Source: a virus
DNA: 21,934 nucleotides
Strand: one strand, 5' to 3'
Virus record (IMG/VR): IMGVR_UViG_3300044825_000577
Span: 1 to 21,934 of that record
The notes beneath the pieces were generated by a model. That model did not search any database. It was not told where the DNA came from and saw only the letters and a list, made by a program, of their open reading frames with translations. Position numbers and translations under genes: made by a program. Shown piece by piece: positions 14,491 through 21,667 of this stretch. Positions within the stretch are counted from its first letter, which is position 1; each line of letters starts with the position of its first letter.

Positions 14491-15276
14491 TTACTTCACA
14501 AACTGCTGGAACATCTTTTCGACCTTCTGACGGTAGGCCGGGTCTTTGTTGTACCGCTCGTCGGCCACCATCGCATACAGATCGTCTTTAGACGGTGCGC
14601 CTTCCATTGGGGCAGTCTCAATCGGCATCCTGCCCTCATAGGTTTCGCGCAGCTTCATCAAGGCGCTCATGCCTTTGGCGGTGCCGCCCCAGATCTTGAA
14701 TTCCTCAAAGTCATCCGGCGACCAGATGCCCTTGTTGACCATGCCACGCGCCCAATCGACCATGCCGTTGATGATCGCGCCGCCGTTCGGCCCCAGCGCC
14801 TCGAGCTCCCTCTGCGGGTCAATGGTTTCAGTCGACATCAGTTCCTGCGCCTGCGTCTTCAGCTTGGTGACCAGGTCGTCGAACTGAGCCTGCGACAACT
14901 GGTTTTCCTTCGCCCAGCCCAGCAGGGTGTTGGCCATCGGGTTTTCGGAGGCATCCTCGCCCCAGCTGCTGGTGTCGTAGTTGCCGCCATCGGGTGCCTT
15001 GTGCTTGCCTTGGCTAATCTGCTTGCGCAGGTCAGACCACGACTTGCTCATGGCCTCCAAGTTGGCTTCGCCCTTGTCTGCATCCCAGAAGTTGTCCGGC
15101 AGATACTCTGGCTTGACCTTGGGTGCGCCGGTTTCGGATGCCGCGCCGGTTGGTGTTTGCGGCACTTGATGGTCGATGGCGACCGCATCCTTGGTTTCAG
15201 GTTTGGAGTCGTTTTGAATTCCCACGTTGTCGAGTAGGCCGGTGCTACCGGGCTCGACAGTTGCAGTTTCGCTCAT
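14491..15276 (-). CDS. Capsid scaffolding / assembly protein (T7 gp9-like)
   Basis: 261 residues, acidic, without a hydrophobic core domain, as expected for scaffold. An N-terminal polar tail leads to PEYLPDNFWDADKGEANLEA (56-75), a motif typical of podovirus scaffolds. The central helices include GGTAKGMSALMKLRE (197-211). The C-terminal segment DDLYAMVADERYNKDPAYRQ (231-250) resembles the capsid-binding helix ends of this group. It organises the procapsid and leaves before maturation. Immediately upstream of the capsid gene but separated from it by a terminator; overlaps the Bbp19-like gene by ATGA. Length is near T7 gp9 (307). Confidence 0.9.
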   Translation of the reverse strand: MSETATVEPGSTGLLDNVGIQNDSKPETKDAVAIDHQVPQTPTGAASETGAPKVKPEYLPDNFWDADKGEANLEAMSKSWSDLRKQISQGKHKAPDGGNYDTSSWGEDASENPMANTLLGWAKENQLSQAQFDDLVTKLKTQAQELMSTETIDPQRELEALGPNGGAIINGMVDWARGMVNKGIWSPDDFEEFKIWGGTAKGMSALMKLRETYEGRMPIETAPMEGAPSKDDLYAMVADERYNKDPAYRQKVEKMFQQFVK

Positions 15277-15536
15277 AGGTTCCTTGCTTGGTTGATCCGC
15301 GCCTCAATGTCCCGCACCACCGTCCTTTGCCCTTCGGCAAAGTAGGCGTGTGAGGAGTCCGTACCCGGCACGGCGACAGGTACGTCCACATACATTTCCT
15401 TGAGCCACTGCAGCAGCTTCTGCCCGTCCTCGTCGCCAAAGACGCGCAGCATCAGCCTGGCTAAGTCCTCGCGCTGCTGGGTGACTTCCCGAATGTCAGG
15501 CGTGTCATCCATGCGCTCCAAGTCTTCCCATGTCAT
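15273..15536 (-). CDS. Bbp19-like phage protein
   Basis: 87 residues. The C-terminal half has the family features of Bordetella phage Bbp19: a helix LLQWLKEMYV (41-50), then SSHAYFAEGQRTVVRDIE (61-78), a 'Tyr-Phe-x-Glu-Gly-x-Arg' motif before an acidic helix. Function is unknown; the genes lie with portal and scaffold genes in related podoviruses, suggesting a role in head assembly. ATG overlaps the preceding stop by ATGA, and the stop overlaps the scaffold start by ATGA. The protein is predicted soluble and mostly helical, with a charged N-terminus (DLERMDD). Confidence 0.78.
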   Translation of the reverse strand: MTWEDLERMDDTPDIREVTQQREDLARLMLRVFGDEDGQKLLQWLKEMYVDVPVAVPGTDSSHAYFAEGQRTVVRDIEARINQARNL

Positions 15537-15856
15537 GGCAGCGGCACCGGTTTGTCGTTCTGGTCTGCGAACGGCGAGCGACCCGCATTGATCCTGCCGA
15601 CCGCATGTTCAACAGCCTTGTCGATGATCGTGGGCGGCATCTTGCTCATAAAGTTTTTCGCCTTGGGATCGTTCTTCAGCAGGTAGTCCATCTCCTGCTT
15701 GGTCAGCGTCGGCACGATCAGCGGCACCTGTGTTTCTTTGCCATTCAATCCCACGCCGATGCTGATCTCGGTCATGACGTTGCCGTCAGGACGCTTGATC
15801 TCGCCAAAGAATCCAGATCCCTTCTTGGTGCCGTCTGGCCGGTTGCCGTAGTCCAT
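15533..15856 (-). CDS. Conserved small phage protein near portal, function unknown
   Basis: 107 residues from the ATG at 15856. RPDGTKKGSGFFGEIKRPDG (6-25), VPLIVPTLTKQEMDYLL (44-60) and a helix near AVEHAVGRINAGRSPFAD (81-98) mark a family met in many podoviruses beside portal genes, usually hypothetical. It may be a beta-strand plus helix protein; no catalytic motif is evident. A GTG at 15859 would add one residue, but AGGAG lies four bases from GTG and seven from ATG, which favours the ATG. It overlaps the portal stop by one base (TGATG) and the Bbp19-like start by four (ATGA). Confidence 0.75.
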   Translation of the reverse strand: MDYGNRPDGTKKGSGFFGEIKRPDGNVMTEISIGVGLNGKETQVPLIVPTLTKQEMDYLLKNDPKAKNFMSKMPPTIIDKAVEHAVGRINAGRSPFADQNDKPVPLP

Positions 15857-17460
15857 CACGCCGCTCCTTCGGGTGCGGGCAGGGCGGGCTGGCCTTGCTG
15901 CATAGCCGCCATCTGCATTGCCATTGCCTGCTGCTGCTGGGCTTGCGCCTCCTCCATAAGCAGGCTGCGTTCGGTTGCGTCGTTCCTGACGGCGGCAGGC
16001 ACACCCATCTTGTCTGCGATGTAGTCCACCACCTGGTCGTTCTTGAGCGCCAGCTGGCCGTCTGCGCCAAACTGGCCGGTCGCCATCAGCTGCGCGTATT
16101 GAAGGATTGCGTTGACTTCCTCCATGTTCTGCGCCATTGCCAGCGGTGCGACCGGGGTCACCTTCACGTCCAGACCGTTGACGCGCAGCGGCATGTCGAT
16201 CAGGCCGCGCTCGTCCATGACCTCAAGGATCTTAGCCACCAGCGGAATCATGGTTTCGTTGATCAGGCGGCCAAATGCAGAGCCGAGGTTCTGCGCCAGT
16301 TCCTTCATGCGCTCAACAATTTCGGTGGCTGACCGTGCCGACATGTTCTCTGGCGGCAGCGACTCATCGAGCAAGATTCGCTTGATGCTCGCGGTCAGGT
16401 CGTTGATGACTAGCTGGCTGACGTTGAAGTCGCCGGAGCGGGGCAGGGCTTGCAGGGCTGGGCCTTGCGGGCCACCGTTGCGGGCGACCGGGATGATGGC
16501 ACCAGGTGCGATCTTGACCGTGTTCGGGTTCAGCACACCGTCGTCTGCAGCCGTGTACACGCCAGCGACTGCCAGGCTGGCGTTCTTCAGCAGCAGTTCC
16601 TTGGTCTTGTTCAGCGTCTTGATGTCGGGCAGGGCAGTGATCAGCGGGCCGCGACCGTAGATTTCGCCAGCCACTTTCATGTAGCGGCTGATCACCCAGG
16701 GGCTGGTTTTGCGACGGCGGTAGACCAGTTCCTCTTTGCCTTCTTTCCAGATGACGTGGTAGCAGTAGTCGCCGCGCTTGGCATCAAAAATGGTCGCCTC
16801 GACGAGCTCGATGTCGTCGGAGGGTTTGTCGTCGATCTTGCGCTGCAGGTTGGGCGAGATCTTCGCGTCAGGCCACTGGCGCTGGATGCTTTCGCCCTTC
16901 ATCCTCATGCGGCGATAGACGTTGTCGACCTGCCCGTTTGCGCCTTCCTCATAGCAGACCAGGAACAGCGGCACCGGAATGAAGTTGATCGGGTTCACGT
17001 CGTCGCCAGGCTGCACCATCATGCAGGCAGTGCCGACCGCCAGATCCAACAAGTATTCGCCAATGGCGATGTCGAAGTTGCTCTGCTTTAAGACGGCAAA
17101 CATCTTCTCCACGTATGCGTCGAGAATGACCTGCGCCTTGGGCTTTAACTCAACGGGGATGGCAGAGCCCGGTTCCAGCCGCGCCCACTTGCGCTGTGGC
17201 GGGAACACCACCGACTGCAGCCTGTTCGCAAACCTTTGGGTGCTATTGATTGCTGTACTGTCGAACACCCGCTGCATCTTTTTCATGCCGGTGGCGCCAC
17301 CCTCCCAAACGCCATACAGCTGACGCTGGGGCAGGGCGAACTCGTAGGCATCCTGATAGAGCGTTTGAAACTCGTCCTTCTTGCGTTGGGCGAGCTCATG
17401 CCGCTTCATGATTTCATCTGGCTTCAGGCGCTTGCCGCCAACCGGGGTTTTGTATTCCAT
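15856..17460 (-). CDS. Portal protein (head-to-tail connecting protein, T7 gp8-like)
   Basis: 534 residues, the length of T7 gp8 (536). The N-terminal helical part holds RVFDSTAINSTQRFANRLQS (64-83), the strong signature of the head-tail connector family, followed by VVFPPQRKWARLEPG. The C-terminal part has VNGLDVKVTPVAPLAMAQ, then helices for the crown. It ends in a Gln/Met-rich tail (AQQQQAMAMQMAAMQQGQ), unlike T7. The dodecameric portal sits at one vertex, is the docking point for the terminase, and later connects to tail tube A. ATG at 17460 lies one base past the DUF6321-like stop. The next gene overlaps its stop by one base. Confidence 0.95.
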   Translation of the reverse strand: MEYKTPVGGKRLKPDEIMKRHELAQRKKDEFQTLYQDAYEFALPQRQLYGVWEGGATGMKKMQRVFDSTAINSTQRFANRLQSVVFPPQRKWARLEPGSAIPVELKPKAQVILDAYVEKMFAVLKQSNFDIAIGEYLLDLAVGTACMMVQPGDDVNPINFIPVPLFLVCYEEGANGQVDNVYRRMRMKGESIQRQWPDAKISPNLQRKIDDKPSDDIELVEATIFDAKRGDYCYHVIWKEGKEELVYRRRKTSPWVISRYMKVAGEIYGRGPLITALPDIKTLNKTKELLLKNASLAVAGVYTAADDGVLNPNTVKIAPGAIIPVARNGGPQGPALQALPRSGDFNVSQLVINDLTASIKRILLDESLPPENMSARSATEIVERMKELAQNLGSAFGRLINETMIPLVAKILEVMDERGLIDMPLRVNGLDVKVTPVAPLAMAQNMEEVNAILQYAQLMATGQFGADGQLALKNDQVVDYIADKMGVPAAVRNDATERSLLMEEAQAQQQQAMAMQMAAMQQGQPALPAPEGAA

Positions 17461-17461
17461 C

Positions 17462-17788
17462 TCAGTCGTCCTTTTCCAACTTGTACTTTTCCAGCAGGTT
17501 GCGGCCTTTCGCCGCCAGCCTTGCAGCTGCGCCTCTGGTGCGCGGCACCGGCTCCCCCCATGCGTTTGCTGCTAGTGCCAGCCTGGTCGGATCGCCGTCG
17601 TCGTCGACTAGCGGGCCGCTTGGGTTCGTATAGAAGCGAGTCAGGAAAGACCCCTTGCGCCGCGCACGGTCGCCGCTCGGGTTGCTGTCCTTGACACCAG
17701 GCTGCAGGTTTCCGCTCTCACCAGATCGCTCAAACTTGCGCCGCCCAGCCTCAGTCAGCCCACCCTCGGGGTCTTTGTACTTGCTCAC
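17462..17788 (-). CDS. DUF6321-like small basic phage protein
   Basis: 108 residues starting with GTG at 17788, which overlaps the previous stop as GTGA. Recognisable features are GGLTEAGRRKFERSG (9-23), RARRKGSFLTRFY (41-53), GPLVDDDGDPTRLAL (58-72) and AWGEPVPRT (76-84), then an Ala/Lys-rich helix. I recall this pattern as DUF6321 in podoviruses of aquatic bacteria; the family number is from memory. Strongly basic, it could bind DNA or RNA, but no function is established. Placed just upstream of the portal and probably co-translated. Confidence 0.75.
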   Translation of the reverse strand: MSKYKDPEGGLTEAGRRKFERSGESGNLQPGVKDSNPSGDRARRKGSFLTRFYTNPSGPLVDDDGDPTRLALAANAWGEPVPRTRGAAARLAAKGRNLLEKYKLEKDD

Positions 17789-17943
17789 TTGCCGCCCTTT
17801 GCCGCAATCATGTTGTCTATTAAGTTGGGATATGGGCGACCTGCCTTCTGCGCCCTGCGCATAGCGTTGCGCTTTTCTGCGTCAGACAGCTTCTGCGGTT
17901 TGCCCAGATCCTTTGGGCGCGGCTTGTCCCAGACTTCTTTCAT
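17785..17943 (-). CDS. 52-residue basic phage protein
   Basis: A small frame from ATG at 17943 to TGA at 17785. The translation begins MKEVWDKPRPKDLGKP and ends in KAGRPYPNLIDNMIAAKGGK; it is Lys/Arg-rich with a Pro-rich start. The 'RPYPNLIDN' part looks conserved from memory of similar small genes in T7-like phages, but no family name is known to me. ATG overlaps the stop of the DUF6496-like gene as ATGA, and its own stop overlaps the DUF6321-like start as GTGA, evidence that it is a real translated gene in the chain. Confidence 0.72.
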   Translation of the reverse strand: MKEVWDKPRPKDLGKPQKLSDAEKRNAMRRAQKAGRPYPNLIDNMIAAKGGK

Positions 17944-18101
17944 GCTGTTGCCCCTTTCGTCAGCCCGCGCTTACGCTTGGCGCGTTCCTGTTCGGACAGG
18001 GCGATGGCAATCGCTTGGTCGCGGCTTTTCACCTTCTCGCCGGAGCTCGACTTCAACGTGCCAGCCTTGTACTCACGCATGACTTTCTGAACCTTATCCA
18101 T
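17940..18101 (-). CDS. DUF6496-like small protein
   Basis: 53 residues, ATG at 18101 to TGA at 17940. VMREYKAGTLKSSSGEKVKS (7-26), then RDQAIAIALSEQ (27-38) matches the DUF6496 pattern (a short basic segment, a Ser/Gly turn, then 'QAIAIALSE'). It occurs widely in phages and some bacterial genomes; function unknown. The start shares one base with the stop of the coiled-coil gene (TGATG), and it overlaps the next small gene by four (ATGA). It is too short for routine gene calling, yet the motif and both junctions support it. Confidence 0.8.
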   Translation of the reverse strand: MDKVQKVMREYKAGTLKSSSGEKVKSRDQAIAIALSEQERAKRKRGLTKGATA

Positions 18102-18727
18102 CACGCATCCTTCAATAATGGTCTTGATGCTCTGCGGCCAACGGCAGCCAGACGCGCATTTCTGCGTTCGCCTGTCTCGCGCTGGAACTCGGTCTGCAGC
18201 TGCTGCCGCTTTTGCTGGAACTGGCTTTCATCGAATCCAGCAATCTGCGGAGCGGTTGGTGCTTGTGGAGCGGATGGAGCACCGCTGGGCGCTTTGGGCA
18301 TAGGCCGGTCGCGGTAAACAGCGCCTGCTCCCAGACCAGCCACCGAATATTCAGCGGGCAGGTTTTTCGTCCCATACACTTTGTTGCCGATCTGGATGAT
18401 GGTGCCGAACTTGCTGGCCTCCACGAATGAGTTGGCAATCTTCTCTCTCGGGTTCGCTTCGTAGTCTGCGAGCGCCTGGTTGTACTGCTCCAGCCGTTGT
18501 CTGTACGCTTCGGCTGCAGACTCATATGCAGGCATGTCGACTTCACGGTATTGCTTGAGCGCAGACTCATACGGGGCCATTAGTTCATCACGCTGCTTCT
18601 GATACGCAGCAAACGAAGCCTCATACTGGCCAGTCGTTGCCTCAAGATTTTTCTTATACTGCTCGGCCAGCCTAGTCAGGTCTGAGTTCTTGCGCAGCGT
18701 CATGCGCTTCTGATATGCGGTCGCCAT
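18101..18727 (-). CDS. Coiled-coil protein, possible structural or ejection accessory
   Basis: 208 residues of unrecognised family. Residues about 1-95 are helical with many Tyr/Ala/Gln/Glu and repeated YE-x-A-x-x-x-Y type spacing (QYEASFAAYQKQRDEL, APYESALKQY, AYESAAEAYRQ, QYNQALADYEA). A central region, FGTIIQIGNKVYGTKNLPAEYSVAGLG (107-133), may be a small beta domain, followed by a Pro/Ala linker and a basic, Gln-rich tail ending in RRASRPLLKDA. No signal peptide. It overlaps the preceding coiled-coil gene by one base (TAATG) and may act with it. Possible roles are virion accessory or ejection protein; this is inferred. Confidence 0.7.
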   Translation of the reverse strand: MATAYQKRMTLRKNSDLTRLAEQYKKNLEATTGQYEASFAAYQKQRDELMAPYESALKQYREVDMPAYESAAEAYRQRLEQYNQALADYEANPREKIANSFVEASKFGTIIQIGNKVYGTKNLPAEYSVAGLGAGAVYRDRPMPKAPSGAPSAPQAPTAPQIAGFDESQFQQKRQQLQTEFQRETGERRNARLAAVGRRASRPLLKDA

Positions 18728-19170
18728 TACTGAATCCTCATGCCAGAGCCCAGCTGCGTATCCATCACACCGAGTTCAGGTGTTAGACGCTCCTGCGACA
18801 GCAGTGCGCGGCGACCACCTCGAGTGCGAGCCTTCAGCGCAGATGCTTCGGATGCTGCAGCTTTGCGACGTTCCTCGTCTGCCGCTGCCTGCACCTCTTT
18901 GGCTTTCTGTTCCATTGCCAGCTTGTTCTCTGCGTACTGCAGTTGCTGCGCTTCAAACTGCTGCTTGGCCATCTGCGCCTGCTGTTCAAGCGATGCAGAC
19001 TGGCGCGAGTATTCGGCGGTCTGTCTTGCCACTTCAGTTCGCATTGCCTCGGCATCTGCCTTTTGCTGCTGCAGTGCGCGCTGCTGCTGACGTTCTGCGT
19101 CCTGGCGCGCTTTGCGACCTTCGTATGCGCTGTATGCAGTGGCCACTGCTAAAGCTACGATTCCAGACAT
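18727..19170 (-). CDS. Coiled-coil protein with hydrophobic N-terminus
   Basis: 147 residues. A short hydrophobic start (GIVALAVATAYSAY, 3-16) leads into a long Gln/Ala/Glu/Lys/Arg-rich helix (18-112), clearly coiled coil. The tail has basic TRGGRRALL and ends in a small polar segment. This plan, short membrane-active tip plus coil, recalls small internal virion proteins, though there is already a gp14-like protein downstream. A strong AAAGGAGAT sits six bases before the ATG at 19170. It overlaps the end of the cupin-like gene by 16 bases and the next gene by one. Not a named family to me. Confidence 0.68.
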   Translation of the reverse strand: MSGIVALAVATAYSAYEGRKARQDAERQQQRALQQQKADAEAMRTEVARQTAEYSRQSASLEQQAQMAKQQFEAQQLQYAENKLAMEQKAKEVQAAADEERRKAAASEASALKARTRGGRRALLSQERLTPELGVMDTQLGSGMRIQ

Positions 19171-19616
19171 TTCAAATCTCCTTTGCGTTTGTCATATAGG
19201 CCGCACTCCGGTATCTCGTACAGCCTCGCCTCAAGTTCATCAATGTTGCGGCAGTTGTCTGGGTTTTCGTAAATGTCAGTCCAGATTACTTCTTCCTCGT
19301 ACACTCTGCCTGCCCGCTGAAACCCAGGCCCAACATCAAACTCGCAAGGTGCAATCAGTACCTTGATGCCATCCTCTGTGTTGACTGCAATCACGCCTTT
19401 TTCCAAACGAACTTTGTATGCAGTCTTATGCGCGGCACCGGTCAAAACCGTCCACGGCGGCAAGATGATCGTGCGCTCGTAAATACCAGGCAGGAACTTA
19501 TGCAGAGTTACTGCCTCTCCCTGCGGCATCTTCAGCAGCGCATCCTGTAACCGCAGCACGGCTTCGCGCATCTGATGCGCTGGCACCTTGCCTTCAAAGA
19601 TGGTCAGATCGTCCAT
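19155..19616 (-). CDS. Cupin-like phage protein
   Basis: 153 residues. Residues 39-117 fit a compact cupin barrel: HKFLPGIYERTIILPP (39-54), AAHKTAYKVRLEKGVIAVNT (61-80), a Gly/Asp turn, LIAPCEFDVGP (87-97) and RAGRVYEEEVIWTDIYEN (101-118). H39, H63 and E82 are candidate ligand residues, but a metal site is not certain. Proteins of this type are common in podovirus late regions with no known activity. Starts: ATG at 19616 has no Shine-Dalgarno and lies about 4 bases after the predicted transcription start, so translation may be leaderless. GTG at 19586, with GAAGG four bases upstream, is the alternative. Confidence 0.8.
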   Translation of the reverse strand: MDDLTIFEGKVPAHQMREAVLRLQDALLKMPQGEAVTLHKFLPGIYERTIILPPWTVLTGAAHKTAYKVRLEKGVIAVNTEDGIKVLIAPCEFDVGPGFQRAGRVYEEEVIWTDIYENPDNCRNIDELEARLYEIPECGLYDKRKGDLKCLES

Positions 19617-19626
19617 ATAGCATTAG

Positions 19627-19654
19627 ATTCTATTGGTTTCTGTACTACTTCCAA
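19627..19654 (-). promoter_or_regulatory. Putative sigma70-type promoter for the cupin-to-scaffold operon
   Basis: Minus strand: TTGGAA and TAGAAT with a 16-base spacer, in the 62-base gap between terL and the cupin gene. -10 matches 5 of 6, -35 matches 4 of 6. Spacing and the ATAGAATC core equal the promoter before the capsid gene. Predicted start near 19620. Confidence 0.55.
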
Positions 19655-19660
19655 GCAGTC

Positions 19661-19679
19661 ATATTGCTGGCGGCAATAT
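19661..19679 (-). other. AT-rich hairpin directly after terL
   Basis: Arms ATATTGC and GCAATAT form a 7-bp stem with a 5-base loop, starting at the stop codon of the large terminase gene. No U-tract follows, so it is a poor intrinsic terminator. mRNA 3'-end stabilisation or a pause site are possible alternatives. Confidence 0.4.
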
Positions 19680-21229
19680 TAGGCAAATACATCGAAGTCA
19701 GTGCTGGCGGTGGTTTGACCTGGAGCTCTGCCGCCCAGCTGGTGCTGTCTGGTCATGCGGTTGTATTCGCCACCACCCAGCATCAAGTATCCAAACGAGT
19801 CACCGATGTGCGAGTGCTCGTTCTTGTTTGGCGCGTCCCTGAACCGCTCCTGGCCTGCTCCAATGGCCACCCGCTTGAAGTGGTATCCACCGCCCAGGGC
19901 TTTGCGTAGCAGCTTGCAATCACGGTTGACGATCAGCCCCGGCTTGCCGTTGATTAGACGCTGCATGGGGGCTGCCGCAGCTTCACGACGCACCTTGAAG
20001 TCGTTCGATGCTGTTGGCTGCGCACGCAGGCCAAGGGTCTTTAAGAAGTCGAACGCAGTGACCTCATAGATCGCATCTCGAGCCATACCTGCCGGGTCGC
20101 CCCAGACCAGCACCTGGTGGTTGGGATAGCGCTGGTTCAACTCACCGAGCAGCTGGTGGCCAAAACGCTCTAAGCCCATGTCAAAGGTGACGATCTCCTG
20201 GTGGATCACCCAGCGACCGTTCGACAAGCGCTGGCCGATGGTGGCAGCTGGTGTCAGACCAAAGTCGAGGCCAACCTGGATCGGTACAGTTGGATCGACA
20301 TCGGTATCGCCTGACATCGTGCCGTCTTCGTATTCTGGCCAGACCGGGCGACCTTCCTGCACATAGGTGTACAAGCCGCCTGCATAGCACTTGATCCAGT
20401 CCAGGTTCTTGCCAAGCAGCATTTGCTGATAGTAGCCAGCGGGCAGGTTGTTGATGTTCTCTGCCTTGGGGTTTAGCTTCCACCACTTGCCTGCAGAGAA
20501 AATATGGTCATTCGCTTCTGGGTTGTCTGGCAGATCGTCTGAAGACACCTCCACGATGCCGCCTGGTTGCTTCCAGAACTTCCAGGCATAGGCACCGGTC
20601 ATCTTTTCTTTCTCGGCCATGCGATGCCACCAGTGGTCGTCATCCATCGGGTTGGTGTCCATCCAGATGCCGTGCCAGGTTGCGCCTCCGTCGCGCTTGG
20701 TCGGGTATCGACCGACACGGTGCGTCAGGCCATCAATGACGGCCTTGGGGAGCTCGCGGGCCTCGTTGACCCAGGCACCGGTCAACTCAAGCGAGAGCAG
20801 CTTTCTAACGTCCTTTGGCTGATCTAACGCCAGAAAGATGACCTCGCAATCGATGCCTGCAGCATCACCTCTTGCTGGCAGCCGGATGTGGTGCGTGATC
20901 GGTGGAGTCCACAGCATCGGGCCGAACGTCGACTCGGGGAACAGATCCAGCCAGGTCTTGATGGTGGTGGTCTTCAGCATCGGGTAGCTGTTCCTGACCA
21001 CTGCCCATCGGGTGTAGCGAATGTTGTCGATGGGGGAGGGCTTCTGCTGCACTGCCTTGATGAAGATCTTGGACGCGCAGCCATACGACTTGCCCGATCC
21101 AACCGGCCCCATGATGCCCTGCACGAATGCGTTGCTCCTGATGAAGTCGTAGATCACCGGGCTCTGGCTGAAGTCCAGGTTCAGACCGCCGACGATCTCC
21201 TTCTCCGATTGTTCTTTTGTCCTTGCCAC
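19679..21229 (-). CDS. terL: Terminase large subunit
   Basis: 516 residues. The packaging ATPase starts with Walker A GPVGSGKS (41-48), then WVNEARE (153-159), the Walker B/catalytic Glu region with Asn in place of the usual Asp, and the coupling-type motif DTNP (191-194). The C-terminal RNase H-like nuclease shows three acidic motifs: GLDFG (D322), GDPAG (D378) and HIGDSFGY (D477). It cuts the concatemer and drives DNA through the portal. The start is GTG at 21229 with GGAGG four bases upstream, 15 bases past the small-subunit stop. The stop is TAA, directly at an AT-rich hairpin. Position before the portal differs from T7. Confidence 0.96.
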   Translation of the reverse strand: MARTKEQSEKEIVGGLNLDFSQSPVIYDFIRSNAFVQGIMGPVGSGKSYGCASKIFIKAVQQKPSPIDNIRYTRWAVVRNSYPMLKTTTIKTWLDLFPESTFGPMLWTPPITHHIRLPARGDAAGIDCEVIFLALDQPKDVRKLLSLELTGAWVNEARELPKAVIDGLTHRVGRYPTKRDGGATWHGIWMDTNPMDDDHWWHRMAEKEKMTGAYAWKFWKQPGGIVEVSSDDLPDNPEANDHIFSAGKWWKLNPKAENINNLPAGYYQQMLLGKNLDWIKCYAGGLYTYVQEGRPVWPEYEDGTMSGDTDVDPTVPIQVGLDFGLTPAATIGQRLSNGRWVIHQEIVTFDMGLERFGHQLLGELNQRYPNHQVLVWGDPAGMARDAIYEVTAFDFLKTLGLRAQPTASNDFKVRREAAAAPMQRLINGKPGLIVNRDCKLLRKALGGGYHFKRVAIGAGQERFRDAPNKNEHSHIGDSFGYLMLGGGEYNRMTRQHQLGGRAPGQTTASTDFDVFA

Positions 21230-21244
21230 GTTTCCTCCAGAGAC

Positions 21245-21667
21245 TCATTGCTCACCAGACGGTGGTGCCACTACGTTCACATCGATCACAGATGGCTTGT
21301 CAGACCCATCATCCGGGTTGTCCAGTAGCCCAGAAGCCTTGGCTAGCAGGCGCAGCACGCCCACTTTGTCGTAGAGCTCAATCTCAAGCGTGTTGTTGCC
21401 ATCCTTGTCCGTCTTGACCGACACCTTCTTGATCGCCTGCAGCGCATGTTCTGGGATCTGGTGGGCAGGCTTGACCTTCACATTGCCAGCCTCATCCCAG
21501 GTCATGATGTCCGTGATTTTGGTGTTGGCCATGCAGAGCAGGGCATAAGCCACAGCCTCCCGGTTCTCGACAATGGTTGCCGAGCGCTCAAGCCTTCTCT
21601 GCACGCTCCTGATCCCACCCCAATTGGTCAGGGGAGGGATCACGTTGGTCTGTTTAGGCCTGGCCAT
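21245..21667 (-). CDS. terS: Probable terminase small subunit
   Basis: 140 residues. Residues 48-115 resemble the C-terminal part of Terminase_2-type small subunits: NTKITDIMTWDEAGNVKVKP (48-67), IPEHALQAIKKVSVKTD (71-87) and LEIELYDKVGVLRLLAK (94-110). The N-terminal helix-turn-helix expected for DNA binding is short or absent; only RSVQRRLERSATIVENREA (20-38) remains as a basic helix. Adjacent to terL, 15 bases apart, which supports the call. ATG overlaps the stop of the upstream gene by one base (TGATG). The C-terminal tail (VVAPPSGEQ) may interact with the large subunit; this is inferred. Confidence 0.8.
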   Translation of the reverse strand: MARPKQTNVIPPLTNWGGIRSVQRRLERSATIVENREAVAYALLCMANTKITDIMTWDEAGNVKVKPAHQIPEHALQAIKKVSVKTDKDGNNTLEIELYDKVGVLRLLAKASGLLDNPDDGSDKPSVIDVNVVAPPSGEQ

